Assembly: GCA_964653435.1 (NCBI GenBank)
Contig: CAZZFA010000147.1
Coordinates: 1 to 7,947, forward strand
Length of the DNA: 7,947 nt
Source of the DNA: CAZMVY01 sp964653435
GTDB lineage: Bacteria; Planctomycetota; Phycisphaerae; UBA1845; PWPN01
Reading direction: 5' to 3'
The notes beneath the pieces are model-generated. The model was given only the letters and a program-made list of their open reading frames with translations. It was not told the DNA's origin and did no database searches. This document shows, in pieces, positions 5,501 through 7,947 of the stretch. Position 1 is the stretch's first letter, and the number at the start of each line of letters is the position of its first letter. The position numbers and the translations under genes are program-made.

Positions 5501-7521
5501 TGCCATGCCACTCCGCCCCGCGCGCAATCAAAGGCGTACAGATAGTCCGCATCCGCCGGCGCGAGAAGCACGCGTCCCGCCGTCGCAATCGGCGGACTGC
5601 ACAGCCAACCGCCCTGAGCCGCAGCCCGTTGAGCCGAGCGAGCCGAAAGGCCGGCGCGCGGGAGGCGCTGCGACGGCCCGGCCCCCGTCTCATAACGCAC
5701 GGCCCACCGGATCGACCAGGTCACCGTATCGAGTGCGATGAGCATCCCGCGACCCGTCGGGATGTAGGCGATGCCGTCGGCCACACAGGGATGAAGCGCC
5801 TCGAACGAGTTCACAACGCCGCTGCCCAAACCGCAAAGATAGACGCGGCGCTTCGGGCTGCCGTCGGAAGGATCGAGGACGACGGCGTACAGGTCGCCGG
5901 CGGATCGGTACGGCACCAGCAGCCCCTCGCCCACCGGCACCGGCGGTGCGAGGAACTCGACCGGCCCGGTCAGCCTCTCGCCGGGCCCGGCGGACGGATC
6001 GGCCGCCTTTCCTGCCGCCGCCTCGCTGCCCCCGCTGCGCCAACGGATCCTGCCGGTCTGGAGATCGTAGGCGAGCAGTTGATTGGCGATGGTCCGACCG
6101 TCCTCGATGAAGAGATTCGCCTCCGGGCGGCGCGCCAGGATTTCGCTGAGATAGGCACTCGCCTCCGCACTGCGAGAAAGCGTCAGGGCGAGTCCGTGGC
6201 TCAGCGTCACCGAGCCGTCCACGTAGTCCAGATACAGGGCGGCCGCCCGCCGGCTGCGTTCCATCGCCGCCGCCGACCCCGGTTCGACCGGCACGCCCGC
6301 CCACTGCAAGGCGACCTGGCGGCGACTCAACTCGGCCGTGCGCGGCAGGGGCGGCGCGGCGCGCCAGATCGGATCGAACGTCTCGGCGTCCAGCGCCATG
6401 AGGCGGTCCTCACACTTGACCACGATCACGCGACCGTCCGTTACCGGCTGCATCACGGGTAACGTGTGTATCTCTTGCTGGTATGCGTACAGATCGTCGA
6501 GCGGCCCCGGCGCCTCGTGCGGCAGGGCCGCGCGCCAGGGCGAGTTCTCGAACAGGGTCGGCTCGACGGGCGGCATCAGGCCCGCGCGTGTCGGGCCGCC
6601 CATGACCATCGGCCAGGTCTCGGGGGCCTCGGGCGAGATCGGCCGCAGGTCGCCAAGCGTGGAGCGAAGCCGTTGCAGCCGGGCCTCGAGCGACGACGGC
6701 GTTGCGTTCGTGCCCGTGGTCGGCCACGCCTCGGCCATGGCCTCGGCCGCACGCGGCTGGCCGGCCAGCGCGATCGCCAGCGCAAGCTTCGCATCCAGAA
6801 TGCTCCTGGGGATCCGGGAGTCAGGGTAGATGTCTTTCAGGTCTCGAAGCAGGCCCGCGGCGGCGGCGGCGTGGCCCTCGTCGAGCCACCACCCCGCAAG
6901 CACATCCGCCGCGCGGTCTCCGTAACTGGTGAGCAGGAACCGGTCGACGATCGCGCGGAGGCCGGTCTCGTCGTGGACCTCAATCGCGCGTCGGTACATC
7001 GCTTCCGCCTCGCCGTCGTGCAACAGCCGATACGCGGCAAGGCCCGCCGCGGGCAACGCGGCAATCCGGCGTTGCGCGTGACGCCGGGCCGACTCATACG
7101 TACGGTCATCGACTCGGAGCACGCCGTCGCCCGGCATCTCAACAATCCGCTGCAGCGAATCGATCGCGAGCTTCCAGTCCTCGCGCCGGACGGCCTCGTC
7201 AGCCCGCTTGAGCAGGGCGGCGGCCTCCTCGGAATCGTCGAGGATGGCGGCGAACTGCGACTGGATGCGCGGCGCGGTCTCCTCGACCGGCATGCGCTGC
7301 GCCGGAAGCAGCAAGGCCCCGGCCGGCAGGGCTTGGCGCGGAGCAATCGCCGGTCGTGATGCCGGCGCGCCCGGAGGCTGCTCGGCGCGACCCGGCGCCG
7401 GCACAGCCGTCACGAGAAGCACGGCGGCGGCGAGTCTTCGGACCCACAGGCGACGCCGACGAATCGCCGCCGTTCGGGCGCCCGTGGGCAAGGCCACGCC
7501 CCGGTATCCGATTCCATTCAC
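2572..7521 (-). CDS. Large exported TPR / double PQQ-like beta-propeller protein
   Basis: The product is 1649 residues, with GTG start chosen from its Shine-Dalgarno site. The N terminus looks like a signal peptide: basic RRRRLWVRR at about 21-29, hydrophobic LAAAVLLVTAVPAPG at 30-44, and likely cleavage after A46. A helical TPR-like segment (about 85-290) leads into a first propeller (about 300-780). Its blades show PQQ-type motifs of the form A-x-D-x-x-x-G-x-x-x-W: ALDAETFDPIW (376-386), AYDLQTGRIRW (484-494), ALDTVTWSIRW (596-606), AFDCARGGVAW (663-673) and a related one ending at W710. A long helical linker with TPR-like repeats follows (about 785-1165). A second propeller (about 1170-1630) includes AIGLATGLRLW ending at W1281 and ALDARDGHLLW (1501-1511). 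There is no haem CxxCH motif and no sign of the residues of true PQQ dehydrogenases. It is therefore best read as a BamB-like, non-enzymatic or unknown-function extracytoplasmic scaffold. Its stop overlaps the next gene's start. The family assignment is firm; the function is unknown. Confidence 0.9.
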   Translation of the reverse strand: MNGIGYRGVALPTGARTAAIRRRRLWVRRLAAAVLLVTAVPAPGRAEQPPGAPASRPAIAPRQALPAGALLLPAQRMPVEETAPRIQSQFAAILDDSEEAAALLKRADEAVRREDWKLAIDSLQRIVEMPGDGVLRVDDRTYESARRHAQRRIAALPAAGLAAYRLLHDGEAEAMYRRAIEVHDETGLRAIVDRFLLTSYGDRAADVLAGWWLDEGHAAAAAGLLRDLKDIYPDSRIPRSILDAKLALAIALAGQPRAAEAMAEAWPTTGTNATPSSLEARLQRLRSTLGDLRPISPEAPETWPMVMGGPTRAGLMPPVEPTLFENSPWRAALPHEAPGPLDDLYAYQQEIHTLPVMQPVTDGRVIVVKCEDRLMALDAETFDPIWRAAPPLPRTAELSRRQVALQWAGVPVEPGSAAAMERSRRAAALYLDYVDGSVTLSHGLALTLSRSAEASAYLSEILARRPEANLFIEDGRTIANQLLAYDLQTGRIRWRSGGSEAAAGKAADPSAGPGERLTGPVEFLAPPVPVGEGLLVPYRSAGDLYAVVLDPSDGSPKRRVYLCGLGSGVVNSFEALHPCVADGIAYIPTGRGMLIALDTVTWSIRWAVRYETGAGPSQRLPRAGLSARSAQRAAAQGGWLCSPPIATAGRVLLAPADADYLYAFDCARGGVAWQVDRGDSLYLLGADARHAWVVGPGVTQIDLETGRRTWRQEVGIPTGRGAISGDRLYLPTAEYIAVYDAATGRPMGRLGLSPGHPAFGNLLCWDGGLYTCDPGEIRRFPDMVRAYERAVAAHRKAPSESSSAIRLAWLEMLRDQPGRALEALGGVRMEGAPEDPRAARLADHVAHIRVEALLMIAGAPATPSEEANRLLLQAKQVARRPADAVRTALALAERWNRAGRPVEAYREYAEIALAPAGGPSRGGPASPQASPGDPAGALRAIAPGDVMIDAAPGVRQPARLVIAERLHAIEKTLSASQRASLASWLEQKLYAAIQAADAVGRERRSAKAAGGTDPLEQLSYMADAGLLGDVGARAALQLGIRAQGDERYEEAEYFYRDVVRRRQPAEAVAEALARLAMLHLGSDELSMPATAFEEISRLEKEFAATEIPAEVLRDGLVTVRAADADAPTSGRISGAAVARRLRAKIDKAVVARHQEAMGAPRLGPPGKVAWITRHIGASPLQLRGPRPESLAETMLLLSNWSEVRAHHVRDGKLLWPATLRLIDQAAPPVGLAPPLAPAAIAPADYEQTAPRPGAVYDGQVMVVNSATGLHAIGLATGLRLWSRPYRPAPDSYTASNAFLAADGGELLSLDADGTLTMSRMIDGEAVRWQREMVNPPAGGWAAVRISGGFAIAVSRALSHVCVFRRTDGRHLGDVRFAQPDGKDRRKVSLVLFDEVVCGPAGPSEVAACELATPGVERWRLRCEQDGKPVAVTGLFKPRPDLLGVGCAAGAVMLVDPSNGRVVLSAKTGLPGAGIFEGAITDDVLCLYAATSDEKEAFEIIALDARDGHLLWHRRPEVGEYWSQLHYAYPLDNNLLSAAANAIPVAQLIAPGAGLAGGRTRRTTPLTEPQETPEIRLRLTLLDKRTGREIGRPEAVALPAAETMAMIHHVLTWPDRVIVVGDSTYVAFRLDSAAGGAAARGDHAPAGKGG

Positions 7522-7529
7522 CGCCTGAG

Positions 7530-7536
7530 CCTCCCC
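7530..7536 (-). promoter_or_regulatory. Shine-Dalgarno site deciding the GTG start at 7521
   Basis: The minus strand reads GGGGAGG, eight bases before a GTG codon at 7521-7519. It is the only strong ribosome-binding site between the tRNA and the mature propeller protein. It also places a basic region and a hydrophobic stretch right after the start. This is why the longer frame reaching into the tRNA is rejected. Confidence 0.75.
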
Positions 7537-7550
7537 GCAAACGTCGCTGG

Positions 7551-7715
7551 TGCCGCTTTCGGTTCGAGGGTTTCGTTCGTTTCCAGCCCCGCAGTGGCGA
7601 GCGCGAGTAGCCCAGGGCGTAAGCCCTGGGTTCAACAAGCGCAAAGCCCCGTACGGGCGATTGAGCCTTCGCGCTGCTGCTCGCCGCATGCGAAACTGTC
7701 GTACCGAAAACGGCG
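7551..7715. mobile_element. MITE-like repeat element, copy 2 (upstream of the propeller gene)
   Basis: This is a noncoding element of about 165 bp that is also found at 80-252 in the same orientation. Its ends are imperfect inverted repeats: tgccgctttcggttcga at the left matches the reverse complement of the right end (cgccgttttcggtacga). About 20 of the first 25 bases agree. Inside, at 7611-7630, is a hairpin with arms cccagggc/gccctggg and loop gtaa, identical in both copies. It is flanked by weaker GC hairpins near 7586-7598 and 7646-7658. No open frame fits a transposase, so any movement would need enzyme from elsewhere. No clear target duplication flanks this copy. It ends 14 bp before the ribosome-binding site of the propeller gene, so it probably forms part of that gene's mRNA leader. 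The exact ends could be a few bases off. Confidence 0.72.
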
Positions 7716-7864
7716 CTACAACCTCTATGGTAGATGCCACAGGCGCCGTCCGCCAGTTGCCGGTCCAGGGTGTGCGTCGGCCCCGTAGGTACCGGCCACG
7801 CCGGGGCGCGACGGTGAACCCGTCGGCGGCGCAACGGGCAAATGGTTTGGGGATTGCGGAGATT
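7716..7864. other. Intergenic segment between tRNA-Leu and the MITE-like element
   Basis: These 149 bases hold no credible gene. They are the only unique DNA upstream of the two-gene operon, so its promoter should lie here unless transcription continues from the tRNA. On the minus strand the best -10-like hexamer I see is TACCAT near 7730, with no convincing -35 box, so I do not call a promoter. A modest hairpin (cgacgg 7809-7814 with ccgtcg 7820-7825, 5-nt loop) lacks a following T run, so I do not call a tRNA terminator either. Confidence 0.5.
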
Positions 7865-7947
7865 GCCGAAGGAGGGACTCGAACCCTCATGCCCTTGCGG
7901 GCATCGGATTTTGAATCCGACGCGTCTGCCAATTCCGCCACTTCGGC
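7865..7947 (-). tRNA. trnL: tRNA-Leu, anticodon CAA
   Basis: Read on the minus strand this is a complete 83-nt class II tRNA that decodes UUG leucine codons. The acceptor stem GCCGAAG pairs with CTTCGGC without mismatch, and the next base (7864) gives discriminator A. CCA is not encoded. The anticodon stem TCGGA/TCCGA encloses loop TTCAAAA, so the anticodon CAA lies at 7913-7911. A long variable arm (TGCCC, loop GCAA, GGGCA) is the leucine/serine hallmark, and the T arm contains GGTTCGAGTCC. The window ends exactly at the tRNA 5' base, so its promoter is not visible. It lies on the same strand as the protein genes, 343 bp upstream of the first start codon. An open frame that begins inside it with MAELADASDSKSD is the usual artefact of translating a tRNA-Leu. 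Confidence 0.97.

Noticed and set aside
7543..7717. Target-site duplication around MITE copy 2 (gtcgct versus ggcgct, or cgct)
   Set aside because: The match is short, imperfect, and not at the element ends as defined by the inverted repeats.
7720..7765. Sigma-70 promoter (TACCAT) for the propeller operon
   Set aside because: The -10 match is only 4 of 6 and no -35 hexamer stands at a suitable distance.
7522..7941. N-terminal extension of the propeller gene starting MAELADASDSKSD
   Set aside because: The first residues are a translated tRNA-Leu and the rest runs through the MITE-like element. A strong Shine-Dalgarno and a signal peptide support the GTG at 7521.

Overview
The window is GC-rich bacterial DNA, most likely from a planctomycete. 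This rests on protein style rather than on a search. A very large secreted TPR/PQQ-propeller protein is coupled to a secreted prenyltransferase/squalene-oxidase-repeat protein, next to a REP-associated tyrosine transposase (RAYT) and dense families of hairpin repeats. Every gene called is on the minus strand, so the window reads right to left.

Right end (7865-7947): a complete tRNA-Leu with anticodon CAA. Between it and the first protein gene lies 343 bp that contains a 165-bp MITE-like element with inverted ends (7551-7715). Then come two genes joined by a TGATG stop/start overlap. One is a 1649-residue exported protein with two PQQ-type beta-propellers separated by helical TPR-like segments (2572-7521). 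The other is a 377-residue exported alpha-alpha-toroid protein (1439-2572). They look like one transcription unit acting outside the cytoplasm, with an unknown substrate.

Left third (1-1438): a repeat landscape with one gene. Directly downstream of the operon is a degenerate 8-bp tandem repeat (1272-1429) broken by a 15-bp hairpin. Next is a RAYT unit (368-1206). Its transposase frame is open, but it carries Ser where the family has its catalytic Tyr. It is bracketed by two arrays of four palindromes arranged as mirror images with matched spacings. Further left is a 70-bp tandem repeat (three units) interrupted by a second copy of the MITE-like element, which is flanked by a 9-bp duplication.

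The most interesting part is the hairpin ecology. At least eleven short palindromes share architecture but not stem sequence, one pair shows compensatory changes, and one sits in the 8-bp array as an apparently clean insertion. This suggests a RAYT-linked mobile hairpin family in which structure rather than sequence is maintained. That is inference from one window and needs genome-wide comparison.
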